From Leptospiraceae bacterium (lineage in GTDB: Bacteria > Spirochaetota > Leptospiria > Leptospirales > Leptonemataceae): 64,000 nt of DNA. This document shows, in pieces, positions 36,872 through 45,797 of the stretch. Every line of letters starts with the position of its first letter. Position 1 is the stretch's first letter. Under the pieces are notes generated by a model. That model saw nothing but the letters and a program-made list of their open reading frames with translations, was not told the origin of the DNA and made no database searches. The position numbers were made by a program, and so were the translations under genes. The stretch lies in assembly GCA_002717505.1 (NCBI GenBank), contig PBEB01000038.1, positions 1-64,000 of the forward strand, written 5' to 3'.

Positions 36872-38245
36872 CTACTTCCTAACCACCTTGAGAAAATCCA
36901 GAAAATAGTCCGGATAGGTTTTTCTTACGCAGCCGGGGTCCTCGATCTCTATACTGGAACCGGCGCTTACCAGGGAAAAGGCCATGGCCATGCGATGGTC
37001 CTGGTATGTCTGAAACCTGGCTGGCTGTATCTTTGAAGGAGGAGAAATCCTCAGATAGTCCACTCCTTCTTCCACGGTGGCGCCGGTTCGCTCCAGCTCT
37101 GTTTTTAAGCCATGAATCCTCTCGGACTCCTTAACTCTGAGATTGGCAATATTACGAATGCTGCTCTGTCCTTCGGCGAAAAGGTTTAGCGTTGCCAGAG
37201 TCATGGCAGCATCCGGCATGGCGTTCATATCCAGATCCAGCGCCTTCAGTCCAGGGCCTCCCCGGGCCTCAATGGAATGCTCACCTAGCTCGATTTCTGC
37301 GCCCATCTCCTGCAGGATTCGGACAAAATCTTGATCGCCTTGAATGGAAGAGCGGCCCAGGCCATGGACCTGGATGGGCCCCTGATTGGTCAGGGCGCCG
37401 GCTGCGAGAAAGTAGGTTGCGGCAGAGGCATCGCCTTCAATTTCGTATTCGTCCGGAGCATGATACGCCTGGCCCCCAGGAACGGTAAACTCCTGAAAAT
37501 TCTTGCGATGCACTTCCACGCCAAAGTCCTTCATCATGGCGATGGTAAGATCAATGTAGGGCTTGCTAACAGGCTCATCTTCCAACTGAAGAACAAACTC
37601 TTTCTCGGTAAGTGGAGCTGCCATTAACATGGCCGAAATAAACTGACTGGATGTTTTACCCTGAATCCTGGCTCGATCTCCTTTCCAGCCTTCGCTTGTA
37701 ATTCGCACCGGAGGGCATCCGCCTTCGCTGGCCGAGACTTCCACTCCCAGACTTTGCAAACATCTGGCAAGATCACCGATGGGTCTGCGATTCATCTGCT
37801 CGTTTCCGTAAATCAGATAGGAGCCTTTCAGGGCCGAAAGAATGGCAAGTAACGGCCGCAAGGCAGTGCCTGCATTTTCCACATAGAATTCGCCTTCGGA
37901 GGGTGAAAGCCGATGGTGATCGGCCTGAATCTGTACCCCTGAATCGGATTCCTTTACCGAGACTCCCAGGGAGGGTAAAATGTTTCGCAGAATGACTACA
38001 TCATCTGAGTTGGGAAGGCGCTTCAGATTACAGCTATGATCTGGATTGGTGCCCAGAGCGGCCATCAACAGAGCCCGATTCGCAATGGATTTCGAGCCAG
38101 GAAGCTCCACAGAGCCTGAAACCCTCGCAAGCCGTGGAATTTGCAGAACGTCGCAAGAATCCACATAAGCAGAGAAAAGCCCATTGCTTGCATCTGCCAT
38201 CCGCTCGGCAAACGATGGTTCTAAAGATGGGGACCGGGCAGACAT
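36872..38245 (-). CDS. aroA: 3-phosphoshikimate 1-carboxyvinyltransferase (EPSP synthase)
   Basis: About 457 residues from ATG 38245. The frame continues upstream to 38371 but would overlap the divergent hisI gene, so the shorter start is preferred. Signature segments: ELPGSKSIANRALLMAAL (Lys52, Arg57), ENAGTALRPLLAIL and EGDASAATYFLAAG. The enzyme joins phosphoenolpyruvate to shikimate 3-phosphate in aromatic amino acid synthesis. The N-terminal 40 residues are longer than in E. coli. No other aro gene is nearby. Confidence 0.96.
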   Translation of the reverse strand: MSARSPSLEPSFAERMADASNGLFSAYVDSCDVLQIPRLARVSGSVELPGSKSIANRALLMAALGTNPDHSCNLKRLPNSDDVVILRNILPSLGVSVKESDSGVQIQADHHRLSPSEGEFYVENAGTALRPLLAILSALKGSYLIYGNEQMNRRPIGDLARCLQSLGVEVSASEGGCPPVRITSEGWKGDRARIQGKTSSQFISAMLMAAPLTEKEFVLQLEDEPVSKPYIDLTIAMMKDFGVEVHRKNFQEFTVPGGQAYHAPDEYEIEGDASAATYFLAAGALTNQGPIQVHGLGRSSIQGDQDFVRILQEMGAEIELGEHSIEARGGPGLKALDLDMNAMPDAAMTLATLNLFAEGQSSIRNIANLRVKESERIHGLKTELERTGATVEEGVDYLRISPPSKIQPARFQTYQDHRMAMAFSLVSAGSSIEIEDPGCVRKTYPDYFLDFLKVVRK

Positions 38246-38295
38246 ATCCTTCAATGATTGCTCTGGCCTAACTGACAACCACTTTGAGATATACC

Positions 38296-38784
38296 ATGAA
38301 AGCAAATGCACAGCAGTTAAGAGATGAAAGAAAGAAATCGGATCATGAAAGCCTGGAGGAAGGCTCGGCATTGCTCCTGGATTTCTTCAAGCTGGCAGCA
38401 ATCCAGGCTTCGGCTGAATCCGGGCTGGTACCTGCGGTTGTCCAGAATGCAGAAACAGGAGAAGTCCTGATTCTTGCCTATGTAAACGAGGAAGCTTTAA
38501 ATCAAAGTCTGGAGAAGAAGATCGCAGTTTTCTACAGTACATCGCGAAAAGAGCTCTGGATCAAAGGGTCTACTTCAGGAGATTATCTGGATCTGGTGGA
38601 AATTCGAATCAATTGTGAGCAGAATTCTTTGCTCTTTCTGGTGAGGCCCCGAGCAGGCGGAGTATGCCATACGAAAGATGAATCAGGGGCCACCAGGAAA
38701 GCCTGCTATTACAGAAAACTGCAATCCTCCGATCTCAGTCTTGTAGCCAGCGGGCCACTTCCATGGCATGATAGCTCAAAATGA
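38296..38784 (+). CDS. hisI: Phosphoribosyl-AMP cyclohydrolase, divergent metal site
   Basis: About 162 residues from ATG 38296. Family features: EVLILAYVNEEAL, FYSTSRKELWIKGSTSGD, and the zinc cysteines Cys107, Cys124 (GVCHT) and Cys137 (KACYYR). The enzyme opens the adenine ring in histidine synthesis. The usual acidic D-C-D-x-D segment, whose three aspartates bind magnesium, reads N106-C107-E108-Q109-N110 here. The N-terminus is longer by about 30 residues. No HisE domain is fused and no other his gene is nearby. The 3' end overlaps hemB by 50 bp, tail to tail. Confidence 0.9.
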   Translation: MKANAQQLRDERKKSDHESLEEGSALLLDFFKLAAIQASAESGLVPAVVQNAETGEVLILAYVNEEALNQSLEKKIAVFYSTSRKELWIKGSTSGDYLDLVEIRINCEQNSLLFLVRPRAGGVCHTKDESGATRKACYYRKLQSSDLSLVASGPLPWHDSSK

Positions 38785-39709
38785 TATTGGCGCCGGCCCG
38801 CTTCATCCCCAGCAAAGACTCCAGTACAACGCTGCGATAATCCAGCCATCCTGCATTGGCCGCAGCCTTCAACATAGCATATTCGCCGGAAACATTGTAA
38901 ACCGCCACGGGAACATCGCTCACTTCTGCCAGGGCACGCACCACATCCAGATAGGGTAGGCCCGGCTTGACCATCACCATGTCAGCGCCTTCCTGAAAAT
39001 CCAGTTCGTATTCGCGCAAGGCCTCCCGAACGTTTGCAGGATCCATCTGATAGGTCTTCTTATCTCCAGATTTAGGGGCGCTCTGAAGTGCATCTCGGAA
39101 CGGGCCATAAAAGGACGAGGCATACTTTGCACAATAAGATAGAATTCCTGTGCCAGTAAAACCTTCTCCGTCCAATGCATCCCGTAAAAACTCTACGCGG
39201 CCATCCATCATGTCGCTGGGGGCCACGAAGTCTGCACCGGCCTGTGCCTGAGCAATTGCCATTTCTCCCAGAATCTCCAGGGTTTCATCATTCAGAATTT
39301 CGCCTGTGGATGATACGATACCATCATGTCCGTCGCTGGAATAAGGATCCAGAGCAACGTCGGAGAATACTATCAGTTCCGGGTATTTTTCTTTGATGGT
39401 CCGAATGGCTCGCAGATATAGGCCATCCGAGTTCGTCGACTCGGTCCCCCGGGAGTTTTTCAGGGCTTCGTCAATAGCGGGAAACGGGGCCACAGCTCGA
39501 ATCCCCAGTTTCATTGCCTCATCCAGAAATCCGCTCAATTGATCCAGCCCATGACGGTATACCCCGGGCATGGAAGGTATTTCCTGCTTCTCGCTGCCTT
39601 CCATAATGAATACGGGAAGGATAAAATCTTCCACACGAAGATGATTTTCGCGCACCAGATCTCTCAAGAAGGGAGAGGTACGATTGCGACGGGTTCTATG
39701 GATGAGCAT
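38735..39709 (-). CDS. hemB: Delta-aminolevulinic acid dehydratase
   Basis: 324 residues. The two active-site lysines lie in SYCAKYASSFYGPFRDA and MVMVKPGLPYLD. The metal loop reads DVALDPYSSDGHDG, with aspartates where zinc enzymes carry cysteines, so the magnesium-type (non-zinc) form is predicted. It condenses two aminolevulinate molecules to porphobilinogen in haem synthesis. Length and start (MLIHRTRRNR) match the family. No other hem gene is adjacent. Confidence 0.97.
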   Translation of the reverse strand: MLIHRTRRNRTSPFLRDLVRENHLRVEDFILPVFIMEGSEKQEIPSMPGVYRHGLDQLSGFLDEAMKLGIRAVAPFPAIDEALKNSRGTESTNSDGLYLRAIRTIKEKYPELIVFSDVALDPYSSDGHDGIVSSTGEILNDETLEILGEMAIAQAQAGADFVAPSDMMDGRVEFLRDALDGEGFTGTGILSYCAKYASSFYGPFRDALQSAPKSGDKKTYQMDPANVREALREYELDFQEGADMVMVKPGLPYLDVVRALAEVSDVPVAVYNVSGEYAMLKAAANAGWLDYRSVVLESLLGMKRAGANIILSYHAMEVARWLQD

Positions 39710-39746
39710 AGATCCAGAGTGAAAAATCCGGCCAGAAAATCGAGTG

Positions 39747-40457
39747 TTATCTTGGCATTAGATTCCTATTCCGTTCGATTTGGTCGATCAAATGGTCAAA
39801 GTTCTGCGCTTTGCTTGCACGGAATTGTTCCAGCATTCGCATTCGGGACTGCTCAAAGTCATCCATCATGTTCTTTTCTATGCCGATGGTCTTGTTCGGA
39901 CCAAGCTCTGCCATGGCCTTTTCGCCGGCTTTTACGAACAGATTCGCCGCTCCTGGTCCCTGAACTTCTACCTCGCCCTCGCCTACAAGAACCCTTGTGG
40001 TCTGTTCTTCGGCTTCTACAATGAACGTTGTTCCACGCACCAGCGCAACCGCCGTAGGTCCCTGAACCCGAATGTCGTATTTCTGCCCCGCCCTGTTCTG
40101 TGCATCTACACCCAATCTTCCAGAGAGAAGTCTAACAAAGAAATTCAATCTGGATGGAGAATGATCGATGGTCTGAACCTGCACTTCGCTATTCTCCTGC
40201 ACTGCGATAAAGGCCCCTTCCGAAAATTGAATGATTACCTTTGAGTTCTTACCCGTGATGACCACGTCCTTCTCTTCTATGATCTCCCGCACTCTGATCT
40301 TTCGGATCTTATTCTCTCGTTTAATCTCCGCATTTCCGACGCGAAAGGTCACCAGGCCAATTTTCCGGCTAACCTCTTTTTCAGCATTCAATTCCTGTAA
40401 TGGTCCTACCATGAGAGATAGCAGGGCCGTAAGGGAGATTAGAACGATTCTCTTCAT
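39747..40457 (-). CDS. FecR-domain exported protein
   Basis: About 236 residues from ATG 40457. A signal peptide (KRIVLISLTALLSLMVGP) precedes a FecR domain (about 35-165): GLVTFRVGNAEIKRE, DVVITGKNSKVIIQFSEGAFIAVQENSEV and VRGTTFIVEA. The C-terminal 50 residues are helical and rich in Met, Arg and Gln. Free-standing exported FecR-domain proteins, such as LipL45 in Leptospira, are common in spirochaetes; none here has a lipobox. No FecI sigma factor or TonB receptor is adjacent, so a signalling role is doubtful. It is 37 bp upstream of hemB on the same strand. Confidence 0.85.
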   Translation of the reverse strand: MKRIVLISLTALLSLMVGPLQELNAEKEVSRKIGLVTFRVGNAEIKRENKIRKIRVREIIEEKDVVITGKNSKVIIQFSEGAFIAVQENSEVQVQTIDHSPSRLNFFVRLLSGRLGVDAQNRAGQKYDIRVQGPTAVALVRGTTFIVEAEEQTTRVLVGEGEVEVQGPGAANLFVKAGEKAMAELGPNKTIGIEKNMMDDFEQSRMRMLEQFRASKAQNFDHLIDQIERNRNLMPR

Positions 40458-40664
40458 TTTGATCCTCAAATTTGTCCGGCCCGGATTGCGATATAAAATC
40501 GAACCGCAGTTTCCATCCGGCTTCTCGCCTTCTTCAATCAGATGAGACGAAATGCATAATCAAGCATTAGATGGATTCTGGCAGCCGGGGGGTTCGAGAA
40601 AAGCGCAATTTCATGGCTTTTTTGACTCCATGGGAGATTCCCTGTTCTCGGCTTTCTACAGCCT

Positions 40665-42614
40665 TCAAGTTTGCAGTTCCCTTGCCAGATCCTCGTACTC
40701 CGCCAGGCATTCTGGATTGCTTAACGCTTCCCGGTTTCTTACCGGCTTACCGTCCACAATCTCCCGGACCGCGATTTCCACTTTCTTCATATTTCTGGTA
40801 TAGGGAATAGCGCTCACCGAAAGTACGATGGCTGGCACATGTCTCGGGGATGCTTCATGCTTGAGGGTTTTCTGTATCTTTTCAATTTCCTGCGGCTGTA
40901 AAGCTCTCCCTGCATCACTCTTCAGCTTTACAAAAAGTACCACCCTAACGTCACCCTTATAGTTCTGGCCAATGACCACACTGTCCTCAATGAAGTCCAG
41001 GGATTCCACAATACGATAGATATCTGCGGTCCCTATGCGAACTCCGCCGGGGTTCAAGGTAGCGTCAGAACGACCCAGAAATAGAAATCCTCCGGACTCC
41101 GTTCTCAATGCAAAATCTCCGTGAGTCCAGACATTGGGCCAGACGTCAAAATAAGCCGAGTGGTACCTTTTCCCGTCCGGGTCGTTCCAGAAATACAGAG
41201 GCATGGAGGGAAATGGTTCTGTGCAGGTTAGTTCACCCTGTTGTCCGGTAACGTCTTTTCCGCTTTCGTCTTTAATTTCTACCTTCATCCCCAGTCCGGC
41301 GGCCTGGATCTCGCCTTTACGCACAGGCATCAAGGGATTGCCCAGGGAGAAGCAACCGTTGAGATCTGTGCCTCCGGAAATGGAAGCCAGTTGAACATCT
41401 TTTTTTATAGAGTTATAAACGTAATCGAATTGCTCGGGCAACAATGGAGAGCCTGTGGAAAGCATGGTTCGCACAGTGCTCAGATCGTGCTGCTTCATTA
41501 CATCGTAGCCGGACTGCTCAACAGCAGCGAAATAGCGGGCACTGGTGCCAAAGACCTGAACCTTTTCTTGATCCGCCAGGCGAAACAGGGCTCCGGGATC
41601 CGGATGGAAGGGATTGCCGTCGAAGAGCACTACACAGGCTCCAGTGGCCAGTGCGCTCACAAGCCAGTTCCACATCATCCATCCACAGGTGGTGAAATAA
41701 AAGGTGGTTTCCTCCGGAGTTAAATCGCAATGCAACACATGTTCTTTCAGATGGTTCAAAAGCACTCCATGCCCCTGCACCATACATTTGGGCAGACCAG
41801 TGGTTCCCGAAGAGTACATGATATAAACTGGATCCATAAAGGACCTGGGCACGAAGTCAATGTTACCGGGCTCTTCCAGAAAATCGGACAGGGCTATGGC
41901 ACCAGGAATTCCATCAAGATCCGCTGGATCCGAAGAACCAGGCACGATGACAATGCGCTCCAGAGCAATGGACTCAGCGATATGCTTTACCTTGTCCAGA
42001 ATGGAGATCCATTTTCCTTTAAAGAAATAGCCATCGCATGTAAATAATACCCGGGGCTGAATCTGGCCGAATCGATCCAGTACGGCCTGTGCACCGAAGT
42101 CCGGTGATGCGCTGGAAAAAACGCCACCCAGCGAAGTAGTACCTAGCATAGCAAGAACCGTATGCGCTCGATTGGGCAAATAGGCAGCCACGCGATCCCC
42201 CGGCTGTAGCCCCAGCTTCTTCAGACTGCGATGATACCTGGATGCTTCTTCAAATAATTCCGAATGATTATACCGAATTTCCTGACCCACTTCATCCAAT
42301 GAGATTAATGCTGGTCGGTTGTCTCGATGCTTGAGCAAATTCTCTGCGAAATTCAAAGTGGAACCGGGGAACCATTCCGTGTCCTGAATTCTATCACCTC
42401 TCTTCAAGACTTCGTCTCCAATATGATTGAAGCGGAGATCGCAGAATTCCGCTACTTCCTTCCAGAAATTCTCCAGATTATTTACGGACCAGGAATGAAT
42501 GCTGGCGTAGTCCAGGGAGTCTAGATCTGCATTGTATTTCTTTCGCAGCGTCTCCGCGAAAGAATGCATTTGACTCTTTTCCGGACTGGCCGGGGACCAC
42601 AGGATTGGATTCAT
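40665..42614 (-). CDS. Acetoacetyl-CoA synthetase (AMP-forming)
   Basis: About 649 residues from ATG 42614 (MNPILWSPASPEK). The ANL-family core is clear: YIMYSSGTTGLPKCMVQGHG (phosphate loop), TTCGWMMWNW, ISGGTDLNGCF, THGDFAL and the catalytic lysine region YTRNMKKVEIAVREIV. The W-x-P start, the ACN fold and the GGTD motif match acetoacetate-CoA ligases more closely than acetyl-CoA synthetases. The enzyme activates acetoacetate for central or polymer metabolism. It stands alone; the 226-bp gap upstream holds no supported feature. Confidence 0.92.
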   Translation of the reverse strand: MNPILWSPASPEKSQMHSFAETLRKKYNADLDSLDYASIHSWSVNNLENFWKEVAEFCDLRFNHIGDEVLKRGDRIQDTEWFPGSTLNFAENLLKHRDNRPALISLDEVGQEIRYNHSELFEEASRYHRSLKKLGLQPGDRVAAYLPNRAHTVLAMLGTTSLGGVFSSASPDFGAQAVLDRFGQIQPRVLFTCDGYFFKGKWISILDKVKHIAESIALERIVIVPGSSDPADLDGIPGAIALSDFLEEPGNIDFVPRSFMDPVYIMYSSGTTGLPKCMVQGHGVLLNHLKEHVLHCDLTPEETTFYFTTCGWMMWNWLVSALATGACVVLFDGNPFHPDPGALFRLADQEKVQVFGTSARYFAAVEQSGYDVMKQHDLSTVRTMLSTGSPLLPEQFDYVYNSIKKDVQLASISGGTDLNGCFSLGNPLMPVRKGEIQAAGLGMKVEIKDESGKDVTGQQGELTCTEPFPSMPLYFWNDPDGKRYHSAYFDVWPNVWTHGDFALRTESGGFLFLGRSDATLNPGGVRIGTADIYRIVESLDFIEDSVVIGQNYKGDVRVVLFVKLKSDAGRALQPQEIEKIQKTLKHEASPRHVPAIVLSVSAIPYTRNMKKVEIAVREIVDGKPVRNREALSNPECLAEYEDLARELQT

Positions 42615-42876
42615 ATACTCAGGTTCATCGCAAGGTGCCCGGTGTTGCAAGTAGATTCCCGTTTGCTACCTGCGGTGCCGCTGGCGGAATCAGTAGGTGC
42701 CTCTGGAAGCTACTGTAGCCCTAGTGGGACCCCGACTTCGAAAAAGCGGAAAAAATCACCCCATAGTACTACGGGAGAATCAGAAAGGAGCAGTGGAAGA
42801 AGTGGAAAGGAAACGATGCCGGAGTCTTCGGTGTAGCGCATTTCCCGGCAGCAATGCTTTGGCCCATGGGCCACTT

Positions 42877-44814
42877 CTATTCGGATGGTAAAAGTACATC
42901 AAAGAATGGTCTGGCCGGATTGCCTGCAAGATCGTCGATCTGAATAGAAAGATAGGACCCTTCCTGATTCAGCCATTTTTCCGGAACACGAATTCGTAGC
43001 AGGGAACGATCTCCGGCCCATTCGAAGCGAAGAGGAACACCATCCAGAAACACTGCGGTACTCTTTCGATCCACCCAGGATTCTTTGTCGTAAATATCGT
43101 ATTGAAGCATGCGGATTGGATTTTCTTCATTGGATTGATGAACCAGATCATCCTCTGGACGTTGCCAGGCAAAGGAAGGATAGATTACCGGCGCCCCCGT
43201 ATCGCGCAGTATCGCAAAGACACCTCCTCTCTTCAGGCGAAGGCGATAGAATGCTCTGGTATCTGTTTCCTGATACGGCTTACCTACCCAATTCCATTTC
43301 CCGCTGGAGGGATTCCAGAGATAGAGTTCTTCATCCGGATGGCGCTTCTCGATTTGTCCGGAAATATACATGTAACCGGATAGCACCAGATCTCGGGCAT
43401 CAAAAACAAATGCTCGGATTTCTCGGGGCGACTCCAGACCTTCGCTGGCCGGTGGAATGGCACGAATCCATTTCTTGTCCAGGATTCTGGCCCTGGCCTG
43501 GCCTCTCTGATTCCCCCCTGGAATCTGAATCGTAAGGTTCATCCCCTCGCCGGAATAGGAGAAGCTTGCTCCCGCATAGGGATTCAGAGTGCGAAAGCTT
43601 ACATTTGCTTCTTTAAGCAGAGGATCTTCCTCCTCTGTGCTGGCCTGTTCTTCCGGCGGATGTTCTGGTTTTTCGCTGGTCAGATCGGCCTGTGTGGCCT
43701 CCCCGATCTGAAAAAGTAGCCGGGATCGGTTGCCAGAGCTATCCAGAACTTCCACCAGATACACTCCGGTATCCAGTTCCTTGCGATTGCGTTTCAATGA
43801 GTCGTACAGATAATAAACGTATTCATCGCCTATGGCGGTTTTTTCTGGATCATAATAGCGATCTGCCGTGCGAAGCTCCGAAGTTGCAATACCATCCAGT
43901 TCCATCTTATATAGCGGGCTCTGTTCAAGTTCTTCGGGTATGGATTTGTAAAGCTCGGGACTGAGGGACTTTGCATCCAGAGCATAGAAACGAATCCCAT
44001 GAACCCCATTTCGATTTAGAGCAGCCATGGTATCGTAGGTTCCAATGCGATAGTCGGCAGAAGGAAGGGCTCTGGTTCCATCCAGGGTATAGTAGTCGAT
44101 GGTATGCCCTGCCTGAGTGTATTTTCTATCCACCCTTTTTAATGGAAATGATCGCGTTCGCGTATGCAGACGAAGCAGAGTAGGTGCAGTGAAGTCCAGA
44201 ATGGCCCTTTCTGGATCTTCTAGAGGGCTGCGAAAGTAACCACCGGAACCCACTTCGAAGTGTAGATGAGGAGCACCTGAGCCGCTTTCGCCGCTTCGAC
44301 CAATAATGTCTCCTTTCTTGAACGGGAAATATGCTGGAAGATTGACCGATGCACGATTGGTAGGATGCATCAAGAACAATGCAAGGCGCAAGTATTCCAG
44401 GCCTGGATGACGACCCACGAAGTCATGCATATGGCCGTAGGTAAAATGGCGACCATCGGCGGAAGCCAGAACGAGACCGTTGCCATAACCAATTTCGGAG
44501 GTGTACAGCCTGGCTACAGTCATATCCTGCACAGCTTTTATGGGGATTCCGTTGCGATTGAAGGTTTTGTAATCCAGTCCATGATGGAAGCGGCCACCGG
44601 ATCGGTACTCGCCAAAGCTACCGGATATGTGGGGAAACTCTATAGGATGGTTGGAGCCCACAGAGTGCTCCTGGCGCGCCTTGCGCACTTCAGGCGGCAA
44701 TTCAGGCTTACATCCCAGAAGAAAAGTTAAGAGTAGCAACAGAACCGGAATTAGATTCCGGCCTGAGCTGCGAACCGAATCAGTTCGACACGTTGAAGTA
44801 GGATACCATTTCAT
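42877..44814 (-). CDS. M23-family peptidase lipoprotein
   Basis: 645 residues. The lipobox LTFLLGC places the lipid cysteine at residue 35. The M23 (LytM) domain follows, with the first zinc ligands in FHHGLDY (His77, Asp81), then FTYGHMHDF and the catalytic pair in HLHFEV; all metal ligands are present, so it should cut peptidoglycan cross-bridges or be structurally similar. About 430 further residues are beta-rich with no assigned fold (for example YHHLDG-like phrases absent). The start overlaps the CBM48-like gene upstream by 35 bp; the two are likely co-transcribed. Confidence 0.88.
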   Translation of the reverse strand: MKWYPTSTCRTDSVRSSGRNLIPVLLLLLTFLLGCKPELPPEVRKARQEHSVGSNHPIEFPHISGSFGEYRSGGRFHHGLDYKTFNRNGIPIKAVQDMTVARLYTSEIGYGNGLVLASADGRHFTYGHMHDFVGRHPGLEYLRLALFLMHPTNRASVNLPAYFPFKKGDIIGRSGESGSGAPHLHFEVGSGGYFRSPLEDPERAILDFTAPTLLRLHTRTRSFPLKRVDRKYTQAGHTIDYYTLDGTRALPSADYRIGTYDTMAALNRNGVHGIRFYALDAKSLSPELYKSIPEELEQSPLYKMELDGIATSELRTADRYYDPEKTAIGDEYVYYLYDSLKRNRKELDTGVYLVEVLDSSGNRSRLLFQIGEATQADLTSEKPEHPPEEQASTEEEDPLLKEANVSFRTLNPYAGASFSYSGEGMNLTIQIPGGNQRGQARARILDKKWIRAIPPASEGLESPREIRAFVFDARDLVLSGYMYISGQIEKRHPDEELYLWNPSSGKWNWVGKPYQETDTRAFYRLRLKRGGVFAILRDTGAPVIYPSFAWQRPEDDLVHQSNEENPIRMLQYDIYDKESWVDRKSTAVFLDGVPLRFEWAGDRSLLRIRVPEKWLNQEGSYLSIQIDDLAGNPARPFFDVLLPSE

Positions 44815-45646
44815 CCAGATGCCTGTGGTAGCGAGTATCTGGATTCAATGGGTCCAGAACCCACTTACCATCGGCCACCAGCATGTACAGGTATTCTCCG
44901 GGACGCAAGTGCAATCTCAATCGAAATACCCCATCCTCTCCTTTCTGGAAGAAATGGGTTTCTGGATTCCAGTGATTGAATTCCCCCACCAGAGACAGGT
45001 TTTCGATGCTTTCCTGAAATGTCCTTTGCTCCAGGATTCGGCTGTGGACAGCAAACTCCACCAGACGCTCTCGGCCGGCTTTCTTTTCTTTTAGTACTCG
45101 CACAGTGGCCAGCTCATTCGGATACTCTCGATCCAGAAAGAAGGTCGAAATGTAGCCCCCCATCCCATCGTCTTTTCGATTGGGATGCGTCGGATCATGT
45201 TGCCAGATTCCGTCCACTCGGAATCTGTATTCGTAGCTTCGAATCCGTTTTCCTTGCTCCAGTTCTCGAATCGGAATCACAAGATAGAAGACTCCCTGGG
45301 GATTTCGCTTCATGGGCACCGGCTTCCAGTTGCTGAAGTCTCCGGCCAGATGCACATCCCGGGCTCGATAATCCTGATACGTAAAAAGAATACCGGTACG
45401 ACTGGGATTGGAGCTCACTGCATATTGCTCCCAGTCCAGCAAGTGAATATACCGGGGTGAGATGGCCTTTCTCAACTTCTTGAGGTGAAAGGTTGTATAG
45501 GTCTTGATCTGTTCTACATCTGCAGTTTCAAGGCCGGATTGCTCCGAATTATAGGATACAATGCCATCCGGCTCGGCCCACAAACCGGCCAGTGTGATTA
45601 TGGAAAAAAGAAAAATGAACTGTACAACATTTCTGGGCTTCAGCAT
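44780..45646 (-). CDS. Exported protein with two CBM48/AMPK-like domains
   Basis: About 288 residues from ATG 45646 (earlier in-frame starts possible). The signal peptide (VVQFIFLFSIITLAGLWA) is followed by two early-set beta-sandwich domains. The first has VHLAGDFSNWKPVPMKRNPQG and YEYRFRVDGIWQHDP; the second has LSLVGEFNHWNPETHFFQK and YLYMLVADGKWVLDP. The F-N-W and D-G-x-W pattern is the glycogen-binding CBM48/isoamylase N-domain signature. No catalytic domain is attached. It precedes the M23 peptidase and overlaps it, so a cell-wall carbohydrate link is conceivable. Confidence 0.85.
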   Translation of the reverse strand: MLKPRNVVQFIFLFSIITLAGLWAEPDGIVSYNSEQSGLETADVEQIKTYTTFHLKKLRKAISPRYIHLLDWEQYAVSSNPSRTGILFTYQDYRARDVHLAGDFSNWKPVPMKRNPQGVFYLVIPIRELEQGKRIRSYEYRFRVDGIWQHDPTHPNRKDDGMGGYISTFFLDREYPNELATVRVLKEKKAGRERLVEFAVHSRILEQRTFQESIENLSLVGEFNHWNPETHFFQKGEDGVFRLRLHLRPGEYLYMLVADGKWVLDPLNPDTRYHRHLDEMVSYFNVSN

Positions 45647-45797
45647 ATGAGATTGTGTCCTTTCAAAGTGAGGCATTCCAGAAATGAGAATCAATGACCC
45701 GCAAAGAGGTCTGAAGAAGTCTCAATTTTTCAGGAGCGCCACTGCTCTATAGTGTCGATAATTCTACTGGAATCGCTGAAGTAATTCTTCCTTTAAC

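Noticed and set aside
45754-45761. GTCGATAA resembling a sigma-28 -10 element upstream of the FlcA-like gene
   Set aside because: Seven of eight bases match, but there is no TAAA-type -35 at the required distance.
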